This document shows positions 12,290 through 23,700 of a DNA stretch of 64,000 bases, in pieces. Made by a program: the position numbers and the translations under genes. The stretch comes from Acanthopleura granulata (lineage: Eukaryota > Mollusca > Polyplacophora > Chitonida > Chitonidae). Position 1 is the stretch's first letter. Each line of letters begins with the position of its first letter. The notes under the pieces are model-generated. The model was not told the origin of the DNA, searched no databases, and saw nothing but the letters and a program-made list of their open reading frames with translations. The DNA is taken from positions 16,588,572 to 16,652,571 of the forward strand of contig JABBOT010000080.1 in the NCBI GenBank assembly GCA_016165875.1. Direction: 5' to 3'.

Positions 12290-12465
12290 ACGTGGCGAGG
12301 GGACTAGCGCCAGAGAGCCCGAGTCAGGTCCGCCTCACGCTAAATTGCTCTCCAGTCGTATGTGGGAAGGATTGCCAGCAACCTGGTTTCATACTACCGT
12401 AATGCTGGCCGCCGTCGTATAGGTGAAATATTCTTGAGTACGGCGTAAAACACCAATCAAGTACC
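12290..12465 (+). mobile_element. SINE with internal deletion
   Basis: The central part reads ATTGCTCTCCAGTCGTATGT, GGGAAGGATTGCCAGCAACC and then jumps to TAATGCTGGCCGCCGTCGTA and ATTCTTGAGTACGGCGTAAA, ending ACACCAATCAAG. Compared with the 11.5-kb copy, the GGGTTTCCCCCGGGCTCTG block is missing. The 3' end is the best-preserved copy in the window. Confidence 0.82.
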
Positions 12466-12702
12466 GTAAGTGAATAACTCCAGCAGTAGATTCTGATGTT
12501 ATATGAAACCTAAGAGAACGATATGCGACCATCATCTGTACACTGATGACACCAAAATTGACACCAAAATGTACAGAACACACAGGATATTCAGCTCACT
12601 GCCCAAAAAGTTCACCTACACAAAAACATATCCGCAACTCACGTTCAGAAAATGGAATGATCGGTAGAAAACAAACAGTTCTTAACTAAAACGTATCAGG
12701 AA

Positions 12703-12965
12703 GAAGGATGTCCTACATCCAGTAAGATGACCAGTAACGTTACAGAAAAGAATGTCCTGCATCCTGTCAGAAGACCAGTAACGTTACACAAAAGGATATC
12801 CTGCATCCTGTCAAAAGACCAGTAACGTTACACAAAAGGATATCCTGCATCCTGTCAGAAGACCAGTAACGTTACAAAAAAGGATATCCTGCATCCTGTC
12901 AGAAGACCAGTAACGTTACACAAAAGGATATCCTGCATCCTATCAGAAGACCAGTAACGTTTTGC
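12703..12965. repeat. 44-bp tandem array, six copies
   Basis: ACCAGTAACGTTA occurs at 12730, 12774, 12818, 12862, 12906 and 12950, a period of exactly 44 bases. The unit contains GATATCCTGCATCCTGTCAG and GACCAGTAACGTTACACAA. The first copy is the most diverged and the internal copies are nearly identical, as expected of a young minisatellite. GTAACGTTAC in each unit is a perfect 10-nt palindrome. Confidence 0.95.
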
Positions 12966-14334
12966 AGCAACTTTATAATGCAAGGATACAATAGTCAAAC
13001 ACTGTAAACCACTTTCTGTCAGGAAAATATATTTCTTGTTGATACATTTAAGCAGACAAACAAAAAAGTAATTTCTTGATTAGCAGCACTCACACTTGAT
13101 ACTTATTTCGCAACATTTCGCTGCATGGGGAAAGCCTTTTGGCTTATGTGGTTGTGTTAGTTCTTACTTAGATTAAAGCGAGCGGCCTGTTCAAGGTACG
13201 CTACAACCTGTCACAGTCCACATCAACTGCGGAGAGTTATGTCCCTTGTACTGTTCACAGTCACAGTGTTGATGCACACATTAGACCTGGCACCGTTTAA
13301 CCAGCATTACGCGAAGGAAGAAAGTCGTATTTAACTTGTAGAAGTCAGATTATGAGAGTGCAAATTCTGCATACTGAAATCAAGTTAACTAATATCAGTC
13401 ATGTCTGCGAGAATATCATTGCATTCGTTCGGGATTTTCTCCCTCTGAAGTGCCTCTGACTCGGCGTTAAGAATACCAAAAGAAAATTATATCATGAAAC
13501 TCAAAACTTACATAATTCATATATATTGTTTTTGCTTTAAATGAACTTCTTGAAATGGGTTTATTTGGTTCCCGAAATGCCACAGTAGCTACTTTCTGAG
13601 CATTTTTATTGTTATGTAAGCGAGGGCCTAGATATATCCTTGTGACCTCACGACTTGTATAGTCAGTTTGAAAACAAGACTTAATACACGGTTACAAACT
13701 AATACTTGAATCTGAAGTGTGGGTGTTCCATTTGTCACCCTGTTTTAAACTTAAAAGCGCAGTAGCATTCTGTTTCATATCGGTGGCCCTTCAACATACA
13801 CAAGCACAACTTAACGGGATCTGCTACTTCTTGTTTCTGGTAATTATGTTTGAGATTCTAATGTTTACACTAATCAGAAAACGTGTGCTCCTGCCGTATT
13901 TTCATGCTACAAGTGATTCACAATTCGTAGAAGTATGGGTGGATTTGCATCGAGACAGATGCCACATGATCACCCAAAGCTACTTTTATATTTGATTATT
14001 GTTTGCAACGACTTCCTAAACTCAAGTGTATTTCACTTATCGGTCAGTCATGTTTACAGATGAACGAAACCTTATACAGCTTTCATTTCAGATTGTTTAT
14101 ATTAGCTGGGACTAGGCAGATCTATTATTCAGTCCACCTGTCTGTCGTTTGATCCTCTTCAAGGTGAGTCATTCACTTAAAGTGAGGCCTGCGTGGAAGA
14201 CGACATAAAATCTTACACGGGGGATATTGCATCTACCGCCAGTTTGAGCTTGTATTTTTATTATTTCTTCGATATGTTAGTGTTATCCCTCCTCTAGGTC
14301 CTTATATGGAATAACATCAAAACCACTTAAACCG

Positions 14335-14418
14335 GTAACGATAGGTTTATTCAAACAGACAGTGCGTAGACATCTCCATGCATCAGCCGTCGACACAAAC
14401 TGTGAAGTCTCAACTGCA
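14335..14418 (+). repeat. Direct repeat, copy 1 of an 83-bp pair
   Basis: GTAACGATAGGTTTATTCAA and CAGTGCGTAGACATCTCCAT, ending CATCAGCCGTC, are repeated with few changes at 14756-14838. The copies are 421 bases apart. Either the ends of a small element or a segmental duplication would explain them. Confidence 0.85.
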
Positions 14419-14755
14419 ACAGATTCAGCTGAACTTTAATGTATGAGTTACATTACTCTTGTGCACAAGTAAACATCTAGAATTTCAACAAAACCATAGT
14501 TCAATGCATCTCGAGTTTAACAGAAATCAAAGACATTCAACTACTCAGCTATCAAATTATATCCACACCGAAACCACACATCGCGTACAACATGAACTCG
14601 AATAACCTCGTTACGACATACCTGGTCGTGGCGACTGTTACGATAAATTCAAATAGCGTCAAAATACTCTATTAATTCTGACGTGATCACTGAACAGCAG
14701 TGAAAGTAACATTTACTCTGCATATTTAACTCATCAAATCATAGTTAACATACCT

Positions 14756-14838
14756 GTAACGATAGGTTTATTCAAATAAACAGTGCGTAGACATCCCCAT
14801 GCATCAGCCGTCAGCACAACACTTGACGTCACAACTGC
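14756..14838 (+). repeat. Direct repeat, copy 2 of an 83-bp pair
   Basis: Second copy of the unit at 14335. A shorter related piece (GTTACGATAAATTCAAATAG) lies between the two at about 14637, so the region may be a decayed array rather than a terminal-repeat element. No coding sequence lies between the copies. Confidence 0.85.
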
Positions 14839-15287
14839 GGGTTACAACAAAAACCTGCGGCGTCACACACCCATTAACACACCACAAAACGAGCACGGAC
14901 GTTACAGCGACACACTGGTGCTTGTATGTTAATTTGTACAAAAAATACGCTCTTTATGGTAGGGGTCATTATCATATGTCTATTTCATACTAATAATGTG
15001 AGGAAAACAGCGAGACAGTGAGGAAAAAGTTTACCTGGTGTTTTTTTTTTTCTTTCTTTTTTTTTTAAAAACATTTCATCACAATGAATTGATACAATTT
15101 ACCAATCAAGTTTCGAGTAGTTTGTTTTTGACAAAACGTTGGTCGTTTTTGTCCTGCTTTATTTCGCTTAGTCAATGTTAAAATTTTTTGGATAGGTCTG
15201 ATTGAAACGTTCGACTGAAACTTGGTTCATACTTTTAAAAACCGGTGCCTTGGCAACTTACTGATCACAACTGAGAATGGTGAGTGT

Positions 15288-15478
15288 AGGTCCTGCCAGG
15301 CCTGTGGCGTTTTGACGGAAAGTCTTGATGAGTGTTGGTACTACCAGGTTTGTGGCGTTTTGACGGAAAGGCTTGGTGAGTATTGGTACTACCAGACTTG
15401 TGACGTTCAGGCGGTAAAGCATGGTGAATGTTGCTATTACAAAACTTGACGTTTTGGCGCAAAGTCTTGGTGATGGCT
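15288..15478. repeat. 48-bp tandem array, four copies
   Basis: TGTGGCGTTTTGACGGAAAG starts at 15303 and 15351, with diverged copies at 15399 and about 15445. The period is 48 bases, a multiple of three, so the array stays open on both strands and encodes a degenerate 16-residue repeat (for example CGVLTERLGEYWYYQ on plus). There is no signal peptide, splice site or homology to suggest real coding. Confidence 0.85.
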
Positions 15479-15869
15479 AGCACTGCTTGCGCCGTTTAGG
15501 GGGGCTGGATAGGTGAGAGACTCTGTGGCAAGTTTTTAAGGCTTTAAATCTATAGGTCTACACATATGTATATTTTGGTTCCGCGGTAGGCCTCAATTTC
15601 ATAAAAAGCATTCTTAAAACATTTTATAGTTTAGAGCGAGAGAAACCCATGAAAATGCATGAAAACGTGGGATGTCATGATCAATCAAGGCAAGATGATG
15701 CCTTTCAAAGAGTTACAGGACATTACTAGCTACGGCTAAGCAAGTCTCGAAATCCATTATTCTGTATGTCGTTGGGTGAAACTATTGACACCCTATCTTT
15801 TAACATGTGCCAGTTACAGAATCGGGAGTCTTCGTGTAAGACGACACGAAATCATATACAGGGTTGTCG

Positions 15870-16437
15870 TAGTTCCAATGATGTATCTCTCTCTTCTTCG
15901 AGTGGCGCGTAAGCGCCGAGAGTTAAATATGTTTCGTGTGCTAAAATGTAGACCTTCTGATTGAGGACTTTTATCAGTAAATATTTGAAAAGTAAGCCAC
16001 ATAGCCGTGCAAAATTTGCGCAGAAGATTTCTCTTTTCTACCCCATTCACCCGTTTTAGATGTTGTTATCGTAATCAGTGTGAAGTATGGGATAGAATGT
16101 CAAAACGGGAAGAATACCAGGTGAGCTGGTTTTTCTCTTTTTTGCCCCTTTCACCCGTTTTAGATGATGTTATTGTAATCTGTGTGAAATATGGGAAAGA
16201 ACGTGAGAGCGGGAAAAGCACCAGCTGGTCCGTGAAATTTTTTGGTATCGTTAAGTCCGTATAAAGGAATCGTCTTTGCAACTTTTGAATGGCTGTATGG
16301 CTTACTTTTGAAAATAGGGCCTATTTACTGATAAACATCTCAGACAGAAGATCGACATTTCAGAATATGAAACACCTTGTAACTGTTGTGGCGCTTACGC
16401 GCCACTCGAAGAAGCGAGAGGTGACTTAGTGCAACTA
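15870..16437. mobile_element. Fold-back / MITE-like element with long inverted terminal repeats
   Basis: The left arm (15870 to about 16030) and right arm (about 16275 to 16437) are imperfect inverted repeats of about 150 bp. Clear matched blocks are CTTCTTCGAGTGGCGCGTAA with GCGCC, ATCAGTAAATA, and AAAAGTAAGCCA. Between the arms is a tandem pair of about 100 bp (16029 and 16133) sharing TTCACCCGTTTTAGATG and ending CCAGGTGAGCTGG / CCAGCTGG. No transposase is present, so the element would be non-autonomous. I could not find a clean target-site duplication. Confidence 0.75.
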
Positions 16438-16892
16438 TGGGATGTCGCAGCTATCGTGAATGTGGCTTTTGGTAACTCTTCACGGCATCTCCGTAGGTGA
16501 TGAGGCAACATGTTTGGGTCACCATCTCAATGCAGCCAGATGTCGATGCTATTTCTGGATGATATAGGGCAATCAGTAGAAATATATGTAAATTTCACAG
16601 TACAATGAATACGCATTCAAGCTGCCACGAACGAAAATCGCACATTACTTGTGACATCACACAAATATTCAAAGTCGTTTTACACTCTGGTTCCGTGCCA
16701 AAAGGCAGAATGTCCAAACTTTTCCGACCGACCGACAGACATACGAGAATCTTGTAAAGCTGTTTGTCTCAGGTAAAAACCTGTCCACACAGCCCCTGAA
16801 CTACTTTAATGATCATAAAGGCCTTTACAAACGATCACTTGTTCAAAGTCATTGATGAAGTGCCATTGATATTTACTAAGTTATCTGAATGA

Positions 16893-17150
16893 TGATTTTC
16901 ACCGTATTCCAGTATACATCACCACTACGAAGGCAGCAAGCTAGCATTATGATGCGAGGAAAACGGGTAGAGCACGGAGGAAACCCACACCGGACCATTC
17001 ACAGGTAGGTCAGGCAGGCCATCCCACATACCACCGAGGAGGAAGACAACATGAGCTGGACTTGAACTCACAGTGGTGAAAGGCTTCAGTTCAGGGCTAT
17101 TGTGCCCCGCACGCACACTAGCGCCTGGGTCACGGAGGCCTCCATCCTAC
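16893..17150 (-). mobile_element. Near full-length tRNA-derived SINE
   Basis: Read on the minus strand, it has an A-box-like TGACCCAGGCGCTAG and a B-box-like GAGTTCAAGTCCAG, then TGTGGGTTTCCTCCGTGCTC, CGCATCATAATGCTAGCTTG and a diverged tail. The order matches the 3' blocks of the other copies and adds the tRNA-like head they lack. This copy therefore suggests that the family is tRNA-derived and transcribed by RNA polymerase III. Confidence 0.75.
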
Positions 17151-17300
17151 TCAGCCATTTATTGACGGAGTTAGTGGGGGCTTTCACCCAAAATCCTGCG
17201 AGTGTGAGCCAAAATTACTTCTCGGCTGTGATCTTATTTCAGCGTAATCGACACATGCAAAATAAACACATCCATCAAAAACTTTGCATGAATTGTTGAC

Positions 17301-20300
17301 ATATTTATTGCTCTAAGAAAATCGACATAGATTGCGGGCGATTGTTAATGACTTTATGTACATGGTTTGAAGAAAATGGTTGTTTGCTGAGAACCTAGAA
17401 TTACTTACAAAATGTACATATTGACATGGATATAATTTATAAAATAATGAAAGTCACATAAACATAAGTTATTTTTGGGCCAACATGTGAACACATACGT
17501 TTGACGTTTAGATGTAACAGAAAACTACCTATTTTGAAAACTCCCAACAGGAGCTTACCACATGTCAACATTCTGGTAACTAGAGCATCAGTAATTACAT
17601 ATTCAAATCTTGGATCAAACTTAAAACAAATTACCAGCAAAACAGCATTAATTATCACAAACCACTCAGTGTGAGGCATATTTTTGTTTACTTCATGAAA
17701 GGATCCATAACCACGGATTCGGTATTAACCAATAGTTTGTAAAAACAGTAAAAATACTTTCTATGAAGTACTCCCTTCAAATACATGAACACATGATCAT
17801 TAACTGGAAGAAATACCAGAATGGGTTTAATGCTTCAAATGTCAGAAGTTTAATTTTCTTAGCATTTTGTCCTAACATCAGAATTCTTAAGAGTGTAGAC
17901 ACATTGAAAATGCAAACAATAATGGATAAAATTGTTTTGCGTAACAGCGTGGATTTGTAAGCGGTACAGCCCTTGATGCATAATATATACTATTAGAAGA
18001 AGACAGACTTCAAATTTCACTCCACCAAATTTCTTAAAGTATATATAAAACATATTATTTCTTGTAATCTTTACTTAGCATATGCATTACTCAACATGAT
18101 GGGCAACAAATATGTTTTCCTGGCTACCATTTGAGATGTAAATGGTTTTAGAGATAAAATTTTATCAGTGCTCAGTCAACACAACTACTGGAGGATGGTG
18201 GACAGTAGGGGAGGTGGAACTTCTGTATTATTTACTCACTCATCAAACCATTGAAATCATTGTTTCACAGACACATTTCCTAAACCCTTTAAAGTAAAAG
18301 GACCACAAAGTCGATGAGCTTGCCTTGCAGAGATAGCAAGATTTTCGGAATTCAAACTGGCTGCATATAATATTTTCATTTCAAATCCTTAGTCAGGAAT
18401 TCTAACCATAGTTTATAGCATAGTTAGTGCTTATATTTTGACACATCATGTCAACAAACAGATCATTCTGTCCAGAGAGAAAAGAGAAAATGTTTTCACC
18501 CTGTTTGTAGTTCACTCCGGCACTGACCTGGAACAGTCCGAGAATTCCGTACTTGTGTCTCTTTATCTTTCAGAGTTGATAACTTAAAAGCTCATGATAG
18601 AACTTTTGTTTCCTTGAAGGCTTCATCAAGTTTACCAGCAAGCACAACCATCATGCTCTGCCTGCAGCCACTCAGTGTAGGAGCAAGATCAGCAGAATGT
18701 GTGCAGAAAACACCAGGCATGTATGTAGAGTTTGGAGGCCTGCTTGACGACCACAGTATGACTTACATGGCTGTCCACAAGGGTTTAAAGCATTCCCTTA
18801 CTTGCATGTGGTTTTAGCTAAATCTTAAAATGTAAATATCGGTGAATCTAAAATCTTGAATCTCTCTTCAGCTTGCCTTGACTTCTTTTTTACCATGAGC
18901 ATTATGGACAGGGTTTTTTTCCTCTGCTCATCAAATGATTCAGAATGACGAACTTGATTCCACAGGTGACATGTTTAATCAGCACATCATAGAACACAGT
19001 CAGAACATGAAAATTTACAAAGCAACGGTTTTCATTATGTTAAAATAAAACAAAAACAGTTTGCATTAACATTTTTGTTTCTTGCATAGCTTTTGAAAAT
19101 CGGTAAAACTATATTTAAGTGACCTTGAACAAAACTCTCTAAAAAATATTCTGTAAAACCAGGGAGTCATTACAATTTGATGCATAAAGAGTATATATTT
19201 CTTTTGTACAGACAAGAACATATATTTGAATGATGTTTTATGCACACATGAAAATGAATGATAACTGAGATGAAAATGACAGTTGTCTTCCATACATGGA
19301 ACATCATCCTTACATATATCATCCTGACATCAGTAATTCACTCTTAGAGTTTTCAAAATCCAAACAAACAGGTGGAAACCTAGAGGAATAATTAACGCAA
19401 CAAAGTTCACGGCCGTGCACAACTGCTGTTAGACTCGGACAAGCACGGTAAGGAGTAAAACAGTTAAAATATCGTACGAAAGTAAAAAAAAAAAAGAACA
19501 CGAAAAAAACCAGAAAACTGCAGATAAGCCATACATACCACAGAAAACCAGTTTTAAAATTTTCAAGCAAAACTTTAGAATGTAAGAGTCATATTTTCCC
19601 CTTACCCTCCGTAACAGAGCTGCACAAGCTCTACCGCACATACTCAGAGTGGCTGAAACCTGTGTCAGGAAAAGCCTCTAGTTTATAACTACTATACACC
19701 TGAAAAGATAACATACTTCTCAACACCATTTATAACATGGAATCTACTGCTGTGCATCTGAAGCAATATTTCCCTTGCCACAATAAATAGTCTCTATGTA
19801 CACTCTGTAGATTGGGCCTCAACTAGAGGGTCTCCTTGAACAAGAACATGGAAAGAATCTCAATTCTCTTGTCTCCACTCAGCCTGTATTTACAAATACT
19901 GTCCCAGTGTATGTTGCCAGTCAGCACGGCCTGCCCTTCAGACCACAACAACGTAGCATATAACACAAACATACAGGTCATGTGACCAGTCTTCACACAA
20001 TCCTATGGAATTACTGTCTGTAAAGTTTGTTTTTTTTTATATATCACATTTCAAGTCGTCAATTGTCTCCTGACACACAGACAAACACATCGTTTTCGTA
20101 GCACTAGGTTTTCAGTTTGAGAACCCCTGCTCTTATGTCACTGTGTCACATGGTAATTATGTGTGTTCATTCACATTTTGTCCAATCACAAGCCAGCAGC
20201 ACTGTACAGCTGGCCAATCAGAACAGAGCGTTGGATCACTCAACCCATGACTTTATGTTGTCTCACAACACAAACTGCGCACTGTTCATGCAGAGATCGG

Positions 20301-20430
20301 TGGCACATCGCTCTCTCCTGGGGTGAAATAATTGCCCCACCCTGACGGGATCAGTCATGAACTATGAACACAATATCAGGACATGCCTGATAATTTGATA
20401 AGAATTGCTAAACGGCTGAGGAAGCCCCGG
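17301..20430 (-). other. Probable 3'UTR of the Eph gene
   Basis: From the TAG stop at 20433-20431, no AATAAA occurs on the minus strand until 17309-17304, some 3.1 kb downstream. The stretch is AT-rich, free of obvious SINEs and without recognisable coding sequence, consistent with a long terminal-exon UTR. Its extent is inference; ATTAAA variants (for example near 18970 and 17850) could end it earlier. Confidence 0.4.
17304..17309 (-). terminator. Candidate poly(A) signal of the Eph gene
   Basis: First AATAAA on the minus strand after the Eph stop codon. A T/GT-rich stretch (GATGGATGTGTTTATTTTGC) follows 30-60 bases downstream, as expected for a downstream element. No transcript end is available to confirm it. 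Confidence 0.3.
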
Positions 20431-20701
20431 CTATACTAGGAATCCTTCTGACATTTGAACACCTCCCAGTTGGGCTCGGAGAGTCTGAACACTGTTCATG
20501 ATTTTCTTTTGATGTCCAACAAGTGTTATTCCTAGGTTTATCAGTTCTTTGACGGTCATGCGTGAGATCTGTTCCATGTTGCAGTACCCTGCATGAAGAA
20601 AGTTGTTAATGTAACGTTCCATCTTGATTGATATCAGCCAATCCTCGATGCTGGTGAACTGTGTCATGTCGGGCATGTTGGGATCTATGAAATTATGTGG
20701 C
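20431..20701 (-). CDS. Eph: Eph terminal exon: SAM domain and C-terminal tail
   Basis: A 271-nt last coding exon with stop TAG at 20433-20431. It encodes [60 protein letters not shown] and [13 protein letters not shown], a complete SAM fold with the W, M.RY, G and L...GHQKKI landmarks. The tail ends EGFLV, a hydrophobic-x-hydrophobic end resembling a class II PDZ ligand, as many Eph receptors have. Confidence 0.96.
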
Positions 20702-23700
20702 CTGGAATAAGAGAGAATCGAATCTATGTACAAAGAAACAGTTTCTTTTCACCATACACAGATGAAATAAAATATACATGAATATAATACTGCACAACTC
20801 AACCAATGATTGCAGTCATCAGACATGCTTTGACCTCCAACTGAGGCAGAACAGAAACAAATTACTCGCTCCAGGTATTTGGCATGAATAAAAATGGCTG
20901 AACTTACAGCTTTTTATTTGACACTGAAAAGGAATCTGTATTATTCAGAAATGCCTAAAATAAACACATTTGGCTAAATCATCCACAAAAATTATATGAA
21001 TAGCAAATAACATCATTCACTGTTTTATTTTATCGGTTTTACGCCATACTCCAGAATATTTCACTTCTACGACGGCAGCCAGCATTATGGCGCGCAGGAG
21101 GAAACCAGGCACAGCCCAGGGGGAAACCCACGACCATCCGCAGGTTGCTGGCAGATCTTCTCACATACAGCCGGATGGGAAGCCAGCATTAGCCGGATTT
21201 GAACTGACAGCAATTGCACTGGCGGGAGGCTTTTGGGTAATTATTATACTTCAGTACAAAAATACATAACTTCACCTAAAACATAACTCACCTTTGTTTA
21301 GCGATTTTACGGAGAAGCTCAGGCGCGCGGATCAGTTTGTCTAGTGTCTTCACAATGGCCAGGAATTTTGGACGATGAGATCTCTCCTTCTGCCAGCAGT
21401 CAAGCATGAGCTGATGACAAGCCTCGGGACAGTCCTGAGGATGATGAAAGAAAAAACACACATGAAAATGGTGTCAGAGGTGGGATACCAGTGAACACCC
21501 ACATGTTAACACAACACTTTATCTTATTGGGTTATACTGGTACTGGAAAAGTGTTAAATCACAACCTTGGTGTCACTGGTGTCAGAAGTGGGATACAAAC
21601 AACCACATAATAACAGAACATATTGTCAGAAGCAGAAGTTTACCATCGGAGGTGGGAGTCTGTAGCCTCTCTCCACAGCCTTGATCACATCCTGGTTAGA
21701 CCAGTTCCAATATGGCCGCTCTCCATAGGACATGACCTCCCACATGACGACACCATAACTCCACACATCAGACGCCGACGTGAACTTCCTGAAGGCAATT
21801 GCCTCGGGGGCTGTCCACCGCACTGGTATCTTGCCACCCTGCAAAAAGTTGAGGTATTTGGTTAAATGGACTTATCTCACTCATGCGCCTTCACAAGAGC
21901 ACAGTGAAACAGTCGATTTGATATGGCTTGATTAGATTGACACTAACAAACTTGTATTGCACATGTTTTCATCCACTCATAACCCTCAGTTTGTCTGTCT
22001 TAGAGGTAAAAGGTTGGTGATCACCAATAAACCCTACAGACACAGTGGAGGAAGGGAAACTTCCAAAACCAGCATTTGAATTAAAAACAACACACCTTGT
22101 ATCAATGCAACTGAAGGGCACTGGAGATCGGACATCCACTTATACAGAATGTAAGGGATTCTCTCCACGTTGTTACTGACAATTTCATAATTTACAACAT
22201 ACTTTATCCCTTACTTTGTATCAGAATTGTTCCTGACACAAGTACTGTGGATCACTGGGGGATTTCAAAAGCCTTTCATCCAGTATATTCGTCTTACCTT
22301 TGTTGTATATGCACCATCAGTTGTATCACTTTCTATTTCCCGGGACAAACCGAAGTCAGCCACTTTACACACCAATGTCTCATTGACCAGAATATTTCTT
22401 GCTGCTAAATCCTGTGAATCATAAAGAAGATAAATATACTTCAACACTAAATGAACAATACGTTATCTTTTACATCTTACACATACTGGCTCTTACAAAC
22501 ACTAGAAGATCAGGATTCTGATTTCACGTAAATTCAGTCAACAGTGGGAACAACTACAATGTTCTTGTCTTTATCTGAGATTATGAACACTTTAATGATG
22601 AACTTGTACTAGGACACTCGGTCACAAAATGCTTTCACGGCCTTGACAAAGCTACGTGTACAGTATATACTTTCCTGCAACAAGTTTGACTTCTGTGTGC
22701 TCACCAATCAGTCAGGTATTACAAAAGCAATGCAGCAGGAGGCAAATATTTTTAATGTCATTGGAGCTTGCATGTCCGAGTTTCCATTTAAACCAGAATC
22801 TAACAAGCTATCTTTTGTTAGCCAGTATTTAAGACTTACCCTGTGAACGTAGCCCATCTCCGACAAATACTTCATGCCAGAAGCGATCCCTCTCATCATT
22901 CCCACGAGCTGGATAACTGTAAATTTGCCATCATTGTTCTAAAACAAAACATAAACGCTATGATATTTCAGGGTGATAATATGGACCAACAGCTAATGAA
23001 AACTGAAACTGAAGCTAAATATATATAACTTTAATTTTAATATATAACAATGAAACAATCTGATCTTCTAACAGTTAGATTTGTTAGAAACATACGGCCA
23101 TTTATTTGTGGCTATCATGTAGCTGTTCCTTACCCTCAGGTATGCATCCAGGGACCCATTGGCCATGTACTCTGTTACAATCATGATTGGATTACCTGCA
23201 AGAGGAAAAGAGATCATGCCATCTGAATCATACACCAGGCTCGGTGGATCAATAAGAACTGTTATACTGAATTCAGAAACACTGAGGACAATTCCACAAA
23301 GTCATTTCCGACTTAAGACAAAATCTGAAATACCATTTAGAGCTTATTGTTGGGCACCAGAAATAATGCTCCCTTGAGAGAAGCGTGTCAAATTTTCAGC
23401 TTCCAGAACTAAAACCTAAACATTGTGAAAAAATTCATGAATTTGAACTTAAGTCAGAAACGGCTTTGTAAGAATATGTAGTGGAAAGTGAACAAAACTG
23501 ATCTGACTTGTGTTCGATAACAAATTAGAGGAAGTGAGTGATCCACTTGGAATTGTTACACATATATTCTGTAAAGGTGGCCTAATTCAAAGATCGCTGG
23601 TTCAAATCCCCAGCCGGATGCCCCAGTCACATTATTATTCTCAAATAGTGTGTGCTTCACTTCCCAAAATAATACTGAATGCTATTTTTCTGGTCCTTCA

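Larger units (their letters stand above)
10105..17300. other. Intergenic region between the phosphatase 5' end and the Eph 3' end
   Basis: No gene is supported here. The interval is dense in repeats: SINE copies at 11.5, 12.3 and 16.9 kb, the 44-bp array at 12.7 kb, direct repeats at 14.3 and 14.75 kb, the 48-bp array at 15.3 kb and the fold-back element at 15.87 kb. Scattered open frames of 60-100 codons (10158-10463 plus, 13717-13995 plus) show no recognisable domain, and I treat them as chance. Confidence 0.65.

Noticed and set aside
23575..23620. Possible tRNA gene (good B box GGTTCAAATCC)
   Set aside because: There is no full cloverleaf: the A box is poor and the acceptor arms do not pair. 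More likely a SINE head fragment.
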